The notes under the pieces were generated by a model that made no database searches, was not told the origin of the DNA, and worked only from the letters and a program-made list of their open reading frames with translations. The translations under genes and the position numbers were made by a program. 64,000 nucleotides of DNA from WHSW01 sp963842795. GTDB lineage: Bacteria; Actinomycetota; Thermoleophilia; Solirubrobacterales; 70-9. The stretch lies in assembly GCA_963842795.1 (NCBI GenBank), contig CAWJHV010000041.1:62001-126000 (forward strand), read 5' to 3'. Shown here piece by piece: positions 18,091 through 26,142 of the stretch (position 1 is the first letter of the stretch; each line of letters starts with the position of its first letter).

Positions 18091-18854
18091 CCGCCTGGCT
18101 CGATCCGGTCCGCGAGGCGCTCGACCGCGCCCCGGCGCCGGTGACGCTCTTCTTCCGCGACGACGACGCGGGCTGGCGCGACGATCGGCTGCTCGCGTTG
18201 CTGGACCGCTTCGACGACGTCGGCCTGCCAATCGACCTGGCGCTGATCCCGAGCGAGATCGGGCCGGAGAGCGCGGCCGCGCTCGCGAGCCGCGTGGACT
18301 CGTCCGGCGGCCGGCTGGGGCTCCACCAACACGGCTTCGCGCACGCAAACCACGAGCCCGAGGGGCGCAAATGCGAGTTCGGGCCGAGCCGCCGGCATGC
18401 GGATCAGCTTCGCGACATCGCCACCGGCCGAGCCCGAATGGCCTCGCTGCTCGGAACGCGCGTTGGACCGATCTTCACGCCGCCCTGGAACCGATGCACG
18501 AGGGTCACGGGGGAGTGCCTGGTGGAGCTGGGGTTCGCGGCGCTCTCGAGGGAATCCGGTGCCACGCCCCTTGACCTCCCGGACCTGGTCGAGCTGCCCG
18601 TGAGCCTCGACTGGTTCTCCCATCGCAAGCGGGTCCGCCTTTCTCGCCCCGAGCTGGCGCAGAGGCTCGCGGCCGAGATCGGCGCCTGCGAGCGGCCCGT
18701 CGGGATCATGTTCCACCACGCGCTCATGGACGACGGGGAGCTGCGGGACGCCGCCGCCCTGCTCCACCTCCTCGCGGAGCACGATTCGGCCCGTGGGCTG
18801 CCGATGGCAGCGCTGATCGGCGTGGCCGCCGCCGGCCAAAGAGTGACCGCGTAG
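18087..18854 (+). CDS. Polysaccharide-deacetylase-like protein
   Basis: 255 residues, last gene of the overlapping series. The layout matches the NodB/CE4 fold: FFRDDDAGW (residues about 21-29) in the position of the metal- and base-Asp motif, LHQHGFAH (about 76-83) as the histidine metal motif, and FTPPWNR (about 128-134) as the Arg/Pro/Trp motif, with MFHHALMD near the C-terminus. No signal peptide is visible, so a cytoplasmic substrate, such as an N-acetylated sugar on a lipid carrier, would be expected. Its presence implies an N-acetylated amino sugar in the product. CE4-like proteins with other amidase activities exist, so the substrate stays open. Confidence 0.7.
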   Translation: MTAWLDPVREALDRAPAPVTLFFRDDDAGWRDDRLLALLDRFDDVGLPIDLALIPSEIGPESAAALASRVDSSGGRLGLHQHGFAHANHEPEGRKCEFGPSRRHADQLRDIATGRARMASLLGTRVGPIFTPPWNRCTRVTGECLVELGFAALSRESGATPLDLPDLVELPVSLDWFSHRKRVRLSRPELAQRLAAEIGACERPVGIMFHHALMDDGELRDAAALLHLLAEHDSARGLPMAALIGVAAAGQRVTA

Positions 18855-18876
18855 GCCCACTCCATAGGCTCGGCCG

Positions 18877-19764
18877 GTGGAGGACTCGCTCTTCGCCACG
18901 ATCCTGCTGCCGATCGCGCTCGCCGTGATCATGGTCAGCCTGGGGCTGTCGCTGACGGTGGCGGACTTCCGGCGCGTCGTCGCCTACCCGCGCGGGGTTG
19001 GGGTCGGGATGCTCAACCTCGCGCTGATCTCGCCCGCCCTCGCCTTCGCCGCCGCTGAGCTGTGGTCACTCGAGCCAGCCCTCGCCGTCGGCCTCGTCCT
19101 CCTCGGGGCGTCGCCCGGCGGGACGACGGCCAACATGCTCACCCACCTCGCCCGTGGCGACACGGCCCTGTCGGTCACGATGACCGCCATCTCGAGCGTC
19201 GCCGCCGTGGTCACCGTGCCGCTCTATCTCGGCCTCGCCACCGCCCACTTCGATGCCGAGGCGCTCGACCAGAGCGTCGACATGCTCGGGGTGGTCGCGC
19301 GGGTGCTGTTGATCACGGTCGTCCCGCTGGCCGTCGGCATGCTCCTGCGAGCGCGCTCGCCCGAGCGCGTCGAGGCGATCGAGCCGAGGGTCAAGCGGAT
19401 CGCGCTCGCCGTCTTCGTCGCGGTCGTGATCGGCGCCATCATCGCCGAGAACGAGCGGGTGCTCGACAACCTGGGCGAGGTCGCGCTGGCCGCGATAACG
19501 CTCAACGTCGCCGCCATGGCCGTGTCGTTCGCGATCGCGCGAGTCGCCGGGCTCGACGATCGCCAGACCACGGCGGTCGCGATCGAGCTCGGCGTCCACA
19601 ACGCGACCCTCGCAATCGCGATCGGCGCCTCGATCTCAGCGGTGCTGACGATCCCGGCCGCCGTCTACAGCGCCTTCATGTTCGTCTCCGCGGGGCTGTT
19701 CGCGCGCCTGATGTACCGGCGCAACGCGCCCGAAGAATGGGCCGTACAGGGATCGAACCTGTGA
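18877..19764 (+). CDS. Bile acid:sodium symporter (BASS) family membrane protein
   Basis: 295 residues from a GTG at 18877, with eight to ten hydrophobic segments. The family-typical sequences ASPGGTTANMLTHLARGD (about 73-90) and ELGVHNATLAIAIG (about 231-244) correspond to the two crossed, broken-helix sodium sites of BASS transporters. The substrate is unknown; members carry organic anions, pantoate or pyruvate. Its last nine or so codons (from about 19738) lie inside the tRNA-Lys gene on the opposite strand, and the stop codon (19762-19764) is within it, so the final residues WAVQGSNL are tRNA antisense. Upstream spacing of 22 bp from the deacetylase gene would allow co-transcription. Confidence 0.8.
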   Translation: MEDSLFATILLPIALAVIMVSLGLSLTVADFRRVVAYPRGVGVGMLNLALISPALAFAAAELWSLEPALAVGLVLLGASPGGTTANMLTHLARGDTALSVTMTAISSVAAVVTVPLYLGLATAHFDAEALDQSVDMLGVVARVLLITVVPLAVGMLLRARSPERVEAIEPRVKRIALAVFVAVVIGAIIAENERVLDNLGEVALAAITLNVAAMAVSFAIARVAGLDDRQTTAVAIELGVHNATLAIAIGASISAVLTIPAAVYSAFMFVSAGLFARLMYRRNAPEEWAVQGSNL

Positions 19765-19810
19765 CCTTGAGATTAAGAGTCTCCTGCTCTACCAGCTGAG
19801 CTAACGGCCC
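19738..19810 (-). tRNA. tRNA-Lys (anticodon CTT)
   Basis: The minus strand folds as a standard tRNA: acceptor GGGCCGT pairs with ACGGCCC, D-arm TAGCTCAGCTGGTAGAGC, anticodon stem GGAGA/TCTCA-like around loop CTCTTAA (anticodon CTT), and T-arm ACAGGTTCGATCCCTGT. The 3' CCA is not encoded. It overlaps the 3' end of the convergent symporter gene by 27 bases. Confidence 0.96.
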
Positions 19811-19900
19811 GCGCGGCGAGGATACGAAATCGGCGGCTCGTCGGCCGCCGAGGCCAGCCCTGCGCGACGCGGTTCCGCGGAACCGTCCCGGGCGGGTCCC

Positions 19901-20707
19901 TCAGGGGCTGGTCGGCGGCACCGTGGCGCCGGCGTCGCCGCCGAGGCTGCCGAACGGGTTCTCGAGCTGCGGGCTGGCGCCGCCGGCACCACCGCCGCCG
20001 CCCTGCTGCTCGGCCTGGCGCTGCTGCTGCTTGATCTGCTCCTGGAACTTGATCGCCTGCTTGCGGTAGGCGTCCATGGTCTTCTGGATCTGCTTGGTGG
20101 TCGTGGAGTCAGCGGCGGCGACGGCCTGGTCGGCGGCCTTGTCGCCCTCGGGGATCTTCAGGTCCGCGTAGAGGTAGAAGGCGAGCTGGCCGTAGGCCGC
20201 CGCCGACCCCTGATCGTCGGCGATCACCTGCTGCGCCTCGGCGGCGCCGCCGGCCTCGTTGAGCAGCTGGAAGACGCGCACGGCGTTCGCCGCGGCGTCG
20301 ACGCTGATCGGCTTCGGCTTCGTCGCCACGTAGTCGTCCCACGCCTGCGCCGCGCGCTGGAGCTCCGAGCGCGCGTCCTCCGTGATGGAGACCTGGCCGG
20401 TCTGCGGGTCGGTGGAGACGCCCGACGAGGAGGCGGAGCCGTAGTAGGCGGCAATCAGGTCGGCGTTGGCGTTGCCGCTGCCGGGATTCGCCTCGACCGC
20501 GCCCTGGGCGTCCTCGATCTGCTGCTCGAACTGCGGGTCGCTGCTCGAGCTGCTGCCGCCCCCGATCCCGAGCGCGTCGAAGATCCCGCCGGCGGCGTCG
20601 GAGCCGATGCCGAAGCCGACGAAGCTGATGAAGAAGACGAAGGCGAGGAAGCCGAAGACGATCTGCACCACGCGCCGGCGCTTGCCGCTCTTGAGATCGA
20701 AGATCAT
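19901..20707 (-). CDS. Membrane-anchored TPR-like hypothetical protein
   Basis: 268 residues. A basic N-terminus (MIFDLKSGKRRRVVQ) precedes one membrane segment (IVFGFLAFVFFISFVGFGIG), then a Ser/Gly linker and an extracytoplasmic helical region. The helical repeats at about 95-235 (LQRAAQAWDDYVATKP, AAAYGQLAFYLYADLKIPEGDKAADQAV in pieces) look like degenerate tetratricopeptide repeats, and the tail is Gln- and Gly-rich. It lies 24 bp downstream of tatC on the same strand and probably shares its transcript. Function unknown; a scaffold at the membrane is the plainest reading. Confidence 0.65.
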   Translation of the reverse strand: MIFDLKSGKRRRVVQIVFGFLAFVFFISFVGFGIGSDAAGGIFDALGIGGGSSSSSDPQFEQQIEDAQGAVEANPGSGNANADLIAAYYGSASSSGVSTDPQTGQVSITEDARSELQRAAQAWDDYVATKPKPISVDAAANAVRVFQLLNEAGGAAEAQQVIADDQGSAAAYGQLAFYLYADLKIPEGDKAADQAVAAADSTTTKQIQKTMDAYRKQAIKFQEQIKQQQRQAEQQGGGGGAGGASPQLENPFGSLGGDAGATVPPTSP

Positions 20708-20731
20708 CGGGTCGGGAGCGTAGAGAACCCG

Positions 20732-21517
20732 TCAGCCCGTCGCCGGGGCGGGCGGGCCGCCGACCTCGGTGTCCTCGTCGATTTCGCCCGAGGGGGTGCC
20801 GAACAGGCGCGCCAGCAGCACCGAGCCCTCGAACAGCAGGTACAGCGGCGCCATCGAGATCAGCATCGTGATCGGGTCCGTCCCGGGAAGCAGCATCGCG
20901 ACCACGGCGATGATCAGGATCGCGTAGCGGCGGTTGTGGGCCAGCTGCTGTGGGGTGACGATCCCGAGCCTCGTCACCGCGAGCACTCCGACCGGGATCT
21001 GGAACAGGAGCCCGACTCCGATCAGGGTGGTGACGAAGAAGCCGTAGTACTCGGAGGCGCGGATCTGGATGTTGAACTGGTCGGTGTTGAAGCCGAGCAG
21101 GAAGTTGAGGGCCGGGGGGACGACGACGAAGTAGGCGAACACGGTCCCGGCGATGAACAGCACCGGGACCATCATCAGCATCGGCAGGATCACCCGCTTC
21201 TCCCGGCGCGAGAACGCCGGCAGCACGAAGGCGTAGACCTGGTAGAGCAGGATCGGCAGCGCGAGCAGGATGCCGCCGTAGAACGCGAGCTTGACCGTGG
21301 TGAAGAACGGCTCGGTAGGGCTGAAGGTGAGCGGTTCGGGCTGCGAGCTCGGCAGCGGCTCGTTCGCGATCTCGAGGAGCGCGTGGTTCTGCCAGAAGCA
21401 GAAGACGACCGCGAGCACGAGGACGACCCCGCAGACGATGATGCGCGTGCGGAGCTCGTCGAGATGCTCGACGAGCGTCATCCGGTCGTCGAAATTGGCT
21501 GACTTCAGCCGCGCCAA
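20732..21517 (-). CDS. tatC: Sec-independent protein translocase TatC
   Basis: 261 residues with six membrane segments. TatC hallmarks are visible: MTLVEHLDELRTRI at the cytoplasmic N-terminus (the signal-peptide receptor site), and FYGGILLALPILLYQVYAFVLPAF in the second-third helix region, followed by FSRREKRV. It forms the twin-arginine receptor complex with TatA, which is encoded just upstream. The frame opens at a TTG at 21517; the internal ATG at MTLVEH is too close to the conserved motif to be the likely start. The Rieske protein in this window carries a twin-arginine signal, a plausible client. Confidence 0.95.
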   Translation of the reverse strand: MARLKSANFDDRMTLVEHLDELRTRIIVCGVVLVLAVVFCFWQNHALLEIANEPLPSSQPEPLTFSPTEPFFTTVKLAFYGGILLALPILLYQVYAFVLPAFSRREKRVILPMLMMVPVLFIAGTVFAYFVVVPPALNFLLGFNTDQFNIQIRASEYYGFFVTTLIGVGLLFQIPVGVLAVTRLGIVTPQQLAHNRRYAILIIAVVAMLLPGTDPITMLISMAPLYLLFEGSVLLARLFGTPSGEIDEDTEVGGPPAPATG

Positions 21518-21538
21518 CTCGTCGCGCCCGCGGTCCGC

Positions 21539-21796
21539 CTAGGAACGTTTCTCGCCGACGACCTCGCCCTCGACGGGCTCGACATCCGGGTCGGGCTGCG
21601 GCTGTGAGGCCTGAGCCTCGAGCTTCGCCTGCGCCTCGTCCTCGTCGTCGTCGTCGTCCTTGCCGGTAATCGACTCCTTGAACTCGCGCATCCCCGAGCC
21701 CAGCGAGCGGCCGAGGTCCGGCAGCCGCTTGGGGCCGAAGATCACGAGCGCGATCACGAGCACGATCGCCAGTTCGAGTGGTCCAATATTGGGCAT
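21539..21796 (-). CDS. tatA: Sec-independent protein translocase TatA/TatE
   Basis: 85 residues from the ATG at 21796. A single N-terminal membrane helix (GPLELAIVLVIALVIFG) is followed by the amphipathic FGPKRLPDLGRSLGSGMREF hinge and helix typical of TatA, then an acidic tail with six consecutive acidic residues. It lies 21 bp upstream of tatC on the same strand, the usual tatAC order. It oligomerises to form the translocation path for folded proteins. Confidence 0.95.
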   Translation of the reverse strand: MPNIGPLELAIVLVIALVIFGPKRLPDLGRSLGSGMREFKESITGKDDDDDEDEAQAKLEAQASQPQPDPDVEPVEGEVVGEKRS

Positions 21797-21837
21797 TGCG
21801 CCAAATGCTACTCCCACCCGGCGCCCGTGCCGGGTGG

Positions 21838-23046
21838 CTACTTGCGATGGAGCGGCTCGGCGGCCGCGGCCGTCTGCTCCTGGAAGTGCTTGCTGAGCAT
21901 CGTCACCTGGCCCTGGTAGTTCGAGCCGGCGTCGGCGCCGTAGAGCACGTCGGGGGTCGCAGCCATGCGCTCGTAGGCCAGCTTGCAGATCGGCTGGCGG
22001 TGCTCGACCATGAACGGCACGTCGCGGGCGCGGACCTCGAGCGCCGCGCGGCTCCCGTGGCGTTCGTTGCGCGGATCGAAGCCGAAGCCGGGGTCGAAGA
22101 AGCCGGCGTAGTGGGTCCGCAGCTCGCCGGCGGTCGGGTCGTAGGCCATCATCTCGGCGGCGTATCCCGGCGGGATGCAGACCCCCTCGGCCGAGAGCAG
22201 CAGATAGAAGATCTCGGGCTCGAGCACGATCCGCGAGCCCGCCTCGGGGAACACCGGATCCCAGAAGTCGTTCCAGCGGTAGGAGCGGATCGAGCTCAGG
22301 TCGATCGGCAGGCTGTTCTTCTTCGCCCGGTAGCCGACGACGCGGTCGGCGGGGCCCGCCAGCAGGTCGACGCTGAGGAAGAGGCCGCCTGAGATCGAGA
22401 GCTCGCTCTCGCGCAGCGGGTGGGAGTCCATGTAGAGCAGCGGGAACTGCTGGTGCAGCGCCACCAGGGCCGCGTCGTCGAGGGTGGCGTCGCCGGTCGA
22501 GAGCCGGAGCTGGTTGAGCGCCAGCCCCTCGCGGACGTAGATCGCGAACGAGCGCGGCACGACCTCGAGATAGAGCGGGCCCCGGTATCCGGGCCGGATC
22601 TCGTCGAAGCGGTGATTGCGATCGGTGATTACGCGTGTGAAGACGTCGAGCCGCCCGGTCGAGCTCTTCGGGTTCGCCTTCGCGCGCACATGCGGCGGCA
22701 GCTCCAGCCGCTCGATCAGCGGGATCAGATACGGACGGTCGCGCTCGAGGGTCGCGCCGTCGCGCAGGTCGATTCGCTGGAACGCGATCTGGTCCAGCTT
22801 CGCCTCCACCGGGGACTCGGAATCGGGGAGGAAGCTGCACCGCAGCGCCCAGGCGAACTCGCCCAACCGGAGGTCGATGCTCGCGGGCTGGATCGCGTCG
22901 GGGAGGATCCGGAACTCGCCGGCGCTGATCCACCCGAGCTCGATCGCCTCGCGCAGCTGCTGCGACGGGAGCACCCGTGGTTCGGCGCTCGGATCCGCCG
23001 CAATCCCATCGAGCTCGGCCTCGCTCCCGGCGGGAGTCGTCTCCAT
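21838..23046 (-). CDS. dcd: Two-domain 2'-deoxycytidine 5'-triphosphate deaminase
   Basis: 402 residues from the ATG at 23046; the frame remains open upstream but without coding character. The protein is the long, internally duplicated dCTP deaminase type rather than the short form of about 190 residues. Each half has the beta-rich trimer fold: QPASIDLRLGEFAWALRC and AKANPKSSTGRLDVFTRVI in the first, and GLFLSVDLLAGPADRVVGY with FWDPVFPEAGSRIVLEPE and GFFDPGFGFDP in the second. It would deaminate dCTP to dUTP for thymidylate synthesis and limit dCTP. It lies 41 bp upstream of tatA on the same strand. Divergent from the zinc-ribbon gene across a 146 bp spacer. Confidence 0.82.
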   Translation of the reverse strand: METTPAGSEAELDGIAADPSAEPRVLPSQQLREAIELGWISAGEFRILPDAIQPASIDLRLGEFAWALRCSFLPDSESPVEAKLDQIAFQRIDLRDGATLERDRPYLIPLIERLELPPHVRAKANPKSSTGRLDVFTRVITDRNHRFDEIRPGYRGPLYLEVVPRSFAIYVREGLALNQLRLSTGDATLDDAALVALHQQFPLLYMDSHPLRESELSISGGLFLSVDLLAGPADRVVGYRAKKNSLPIDLSSIRSYRWNDFWDPVFPEAGSRIVLEPEIFYLLLSAEGVCIPPGYAAEMMAYDPTAGELRTHYAGFFDPGFGFDPRNERHGSRAALEVRARDVPFMVEHRQPICKLAYERMAATPDVLYGADAGSNYQGQVTMLSKHFQEQTAAAAEPLHRK

Positions 23047-23192
23047 GCGCCCGAATGATGCCAACCGGCGGCCGCCGCACCGGCCCGCCGACTCGATCAA
23101 CCCGCTAATTGCGGGTGTCGGCTCCGACCGGGCCGAGGATCGGCGGCGCACGCCTAAAGGGAGACCGCGATGTGGTCGATAGGGGGCGAGTA

Positions 23193-23588
23193 ATGGCAGA
23201 TGAGCCGACCGCCGAGAGCCCGAGCGCAAACCGCTCCCAGCACCTCGATCCGAGCACCTTCAAGGCGCCCCGGCGGACGCCGACCCGCGACCGCGCCAGG
23301 GCGCTTCACGTCTGCCCCGGTTGCGACTCGGAGCTCGTCTACCCGCTCGACTGGGCCCCGGTGGACCGCACCCGCTGGCGCGTCGACCTGCACTGCCCCG
23401 AGTGCGACTGGCAGGCCACCGGCGTCTACAGCCAGGAGGTCGTCGACCGCTTCGACGAGGCGCTCGACCGGGGGACCGAGGCACTGCTCGATGACCTCAG
23501 CCTGCTCACGCGCGCGAACATGGAGGATCAGATCGACCGCTTCGTCGACGCGCTGAACGCGAACCTGATCCTTCCCGAAGACTTCTAG
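23193..23588 (+). CDS. Small zinc-ribbon protein, function unknown
   Basis: 131 residues. The ATG at 23193 is preceded by a good Shine-Dalgarno sequence (AGGGGGCGAG, 23181-23190), which decides the start over an earlier in-frame ATG at 23109. Two cysteine pairs, CPGC near residue 46 and CPEC near residue 70, form a zinc ribbon; the C-terminal 50 residues are acidic and helical (VVDRFDEALDRGTEALLDDL). Such small ribbons often bind nucleic acid or partner proteins, but I do not recognise the family. Its stop overlaps the stop of the convergent polyprenyl synthase gene. Confidence 0.7.
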   Translation: MADEPTAESPSANRSQHLDPSTFKAPRRTPTRDRARALHVCPGCDSELVYPLDWAPVDRTRWRVDLHCPECDWQATGVYSQEVVDRFDEALDRGTEALLDDLSLLTRANMEDQIDRFVDALNANLILPEDF

Positions 23589-24568
23589 GCGTAGCGCTCG
23601 ACGACGCCGTCGGCGACCATCGTCAGCAGCTCACGGCGCTGGGCCTCGTCCGGCTGCGTCCCGAGCATCGCCTTCGCCGCCTCGACCCGCGCTCGCGCGT
23701 TCTCCCGCACCGCCTCGAGCACGCCGGTGGCGGCGATCCGCGCGCAGACGGCCTCGGCCGCAGCGGGATCGAGCGCCCGCAGGTCGAGCTCGGCCAGGCT
23801 CGGGTCGCGCTCGCGGGCGAGGATCAGCGGCATCGTCACGGTCCCGTCGATGAGATCGGTGCCGAGCGCCTTGCCGGTCCGCTCGGGCGGGCCGGTGACG
23901 TCGAGCACGTCGTCGAGGAGCTGGAACGCCAGGCCGATCTGGCGGCCGAAGGTGCGCAGCGCGGCAAGCGACTGGGAGTCCGCGTCGGCGCCGACCAGGC
24001 ACGCGCACTCGAACAGCTGGGCGGTCTTCAGCCGGCAGCGCTCGAGATAGCGCTCCGCGGAGATCGAGACGTCGAATGCGTCGCGGCGCTGGGCGAGCTC
24101 GCCCTGGGCGAGGCCGACCGAGGCGCGCGCGAGCAGCGCCACCCGGCGGGCGGGGTCGCGGCCCTCGCCGGCCAGCTCGGCGAACGCGCGCGAGAAGAGC
24201 AGGTCGCCGACCGCGGTCGCCGCCTCGCGCCCGGCGCGGGCGACGACGGTGGGGCGGCCGCGGCGCAGCGGCGCGGCGTCGAGGACGTCGTCGTGGACCA
24301 GCGTCGCCATGTGGACGAGCTCGATCGCGGTCGCCGCGCGGATCGCGCCCTCGCCCGCCTCCGGGCCGGCGCAGACGAGGACGAGCATCGGCCGCAGGCG
24401 CTTGCCGCCCGCCTCCAGCGTCGCCCCGGCCTCGGTCTCCAGGCGGTCCCCGCCGGCGCGCACGATCTGCTCGAGCCGCCTCTCGACGGCGGCCATCCTC
24501 CGGGGCAGCCAGGCCGCGGCCGCGTCGAGCACGCGGGTGACCGGGGGTGGGACGCTGGTGCGGTTCAT
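23585..24568 (-). CDS. Trans polyprenyl diphosphate synthase (likely menaquinone side chain)
   Basis: 327 residues from the ATG at 24568. Both aspartate-rich substrate motifs are present: LVHDDVLDAAPLRRGRPTV (first DDxxD, about residues 91-95) and QLLDDVLDVTG (second, about 215-219), with GGKRLRPML for isopentenyl diphosphate binding. It elongates an allylic diphosphate with isopentenyl diphosphate in the cytoplasm. Placement directly after the menG/ubiE-type methyltransferase gene (26 bp) and near the bc complex points to the menaquinone tail; chain length cannot be told by eye. Confidence 0.9.
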   Translation of the reverse strand: MNRTSVPPPVTRVLDAAAAWLPRRMAAVERRLEQIVRAGGDRLETEAGATLEAGGKRLRPMLVLVCAGPEAGEGAIRAATAIELVHMATLVHDDVLDAAPLRRGRPTVVARAGREAATAVGDLLFSRAFAELAGEGRDPARRVALLARASVGLAQGELAQRRDAFDVSISAERYLERCRLKTAQLFECACLVGADADSQSLAALRTFGRQIGLAFQLLDDVLDVTGPPERTGKALGTDLIDGTVTMPLILARERDPSLAELDLRALDPAAAEAVCARIAATGVLEAVRENARARVEAAKAMLGTQPDEAQRRELLTMVADGVVERYA

Positions 24569-24593
24569 CGGTGTCGGGTTGGCGGGTCGGGGC

Positions 24594-25328
24594 TCACGGC
24601 CGCCGGGCGCCGGAGTGGATCGCGATGATCCCACCGGCGAGCACCGTGTAGCGAATCCGCTCGAGCCCCGCCCGGTCCATGATCATCGCCAGCCCCTCCG
24701 GCGGGGGGAAGCGCTTCACCGACTCGGGCAGGTAGGTGTAGGCATCGCGATCGCCAGCGAGCCCGCCGAGCAGCGGCACGAGCCGGTCGAACCAGAGGCT
24801 GAAGAAGATCGACAGCGGCGGCCGGCGGGGCGTCGTGATCTCGAGGATCACCAGCCGGCCCCCGGGCTTCAGCACCCGCGTCAGCTCGCCGACCCCCCGC
24901 TCGAGATCGGCGAGGTTGCGAACCCCGAAGCCGACCGTGACCGCGTCGAAGGTCGCGTCGTCATAGCTGAGGTCGAGCGCATCGCCCCACTCGAAGCGGA
25001 CCGAGCCGGCGCCGCGCGCGGCCGCCTTCTGGCGTGCGAGGTCGAGCATCCGCTCGGAGAAGTCCGAGCCGATCACCCGGCCGTCGGGGCCGACGCGGCG
25101 GGCGAGCTCGAGCGAGAGGTCGCCGGTCCCGCAACAGGCGTCGAGAGCCTGATCTCCGGGGTCGAGCTCGGCGCGATCCGCCGCCCGCTCGCGCCAGCCG
25201 TGATGGAGCCCGACGGTCATCGCGGTGTTCATCGCGTCATAGACGCCGGAGATGCGGTCGAACATCCCCCGCACCTGGCCGGCGAAGGCCTGCTGCTCGC
25301 TCGGGCTGTCCGCGGCGACCGGGTTCAT
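24594..25328 (-). CDS. ubiE: Demethylmenaquinone methyltransferase (UbiE/MenG)
   Basis: 244 residues. SAM-binding motif I is ALDACCGTGDLSLELA (about residues 59-74), and the UbiE signatures GVRNLADLERGVGELTRVLKPGG and YTYLPESVKRFPPPEGLA are present. It catalyses the final C-methylation of menaquinone. Start ATG at 25328. Adjacent to polyprenyl synthase on one side and the qcr operon on the other, so quinone synthesis and quinol oxidation are co-located. Confidence 0.93.
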   Translation of the reverse strand: MNPVAADSPSEQQAFAGQVRGMFDRISGVYDAMNTAMTVGLHHGWRERAADRAELDPGDQALDACCGTGDLSLELARRVGPDGRVIGSDFSERMLDLARQKAAARGAGSVRFEWGDALDLSYDDATFDAVTVGFGVRNLADLERGVGELTRVLKPGGRLVILEITTPRRPPLSIFFSLWFDRLVPLLGGLAGDRDAYTYLPESVKRFPPPEGLAMIMDRAGLERIRYTVLAGGIIAIHSGARRP

Positions 25329-25391
25329 GTCAGGCCGGCCTTGCGGCCGCCGCGGTCACGTCTGGCGCCTCGACGGCGGCGCGGCTACGCG

Positions 25392-26093
25392 TCACTGCAG
25401 CGAGGAGAGGAACTTGACCAGGCTGTTGAACTTCTCCTCGGGCAGGGTGCCGTACTCCGGCATGATCCCCGAGGGGTTGATCAACGTCCTCCTGATCGCC
25501 TGCGCCGGGAGCTTGGCGCCGATCTCGGTCAGCTCCGGTCCCGGGCCGTCGTTGCCGTTCTCGCCGAACTTGTGACAGGCGAGGCAGCCCGACTGGGCGG
25601 CCACCTGCTTGCCGGCCTCGAATTGCGGCGGGACCTCGAGGTCGATCTCGGTCGGCGAGCCCGCCGAGGCGCCGAGGAAGGTGAGGAAGGCCATCGCGAT
25701 GATGGTCATGATTCCCGCCGTGGTCGCCACCGGGCGGCGCCACGGGAGCCGCTCGGCGTTGCGGTCGTAGAACGGCAGCAGCAGGAGCAGGACCATGCAC
25801 AGGGTCGGGATCCCGATCGTCGCCACCGGGACGAGCTCGTTCGGCTTGATCACCCGCAGGAGCTCGAAGAGGAAGAAGAAGTACCACTCCGGCCGCGGCA
25901 CGTAGGTAGTGGTCGTCGGGTCGGCCTTCGGGCCCTGCTCCGCGCCGAGGACCAGCGACATCACGATGATCACGACGGCGACGATGAACATCATCGCCGA
26001 GTCCTTGAAGATCGCGTATGGGAAGAAGGGCTTGCCCTTCTTCTTCATCACCTCGTACTCGCGGAGGTAGGCCTCCTTCTCGGCGGAGTTCAT
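25392..26093 (-). CDS. qcrC: Menaquinol:cytochrome c reductase, subunit IV-cytochrome c fusion
   Basis: 233 residues. The N-terminal two thirds is the subunit-IV-like part of cytochrome b (PRPEWYFFFLFELLRV, the PEW quinol-site motif, then three membrane helices), and the C-terminal third is a monohaem cytochrome c with CLACH (about 168-172) and axial Met in SGIMPEYG. This fused arrangement is known from Bacillus-type qcrC. The start is the ATG at 26093: a GAGGGG ribosome site (26107-26102) is eight bases from it but only two from the alternative TTG at 26099. Encoded 49 bp downstream of the b6-like gene. Confidence 0.92.
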   Translation of the reverse strand: MNSAEKEAYLREYEVMKKKGKPFFPYAIFKDSAMMFIVAVVIIVMSLVLGAEQGPKADPTTTTYVPRPEWYFFFLFELLRVIKPNELVPVATIGIPTLCMVLLLLLPFYDRNAERLPWRRPVATTAGIMTIIAMAFLTFLGASAGSPTEIDLEVPPQFEAGKQVAAQSGCLACHKFGENGNDGPGPELTEIGAKLPAQAIRRTLINPSGIMPEYGTLPEEKFNSLVKFLSSLQ

Positions 26094-26142
26094 GAACAAG
26101 GCCCCTCAACGGCGGGGCGGCTCAGCTTCGCTTCGCGTCGCC

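Noticed and set aside
23047..23229. Upstream extension of the dCTP deaminase frame
   Set aside because: The added residues are Arg/Ser-rich without family similarity and overlap the divergent zinc-ribbon gene; the ATG at 23046 begins recognisable protein.
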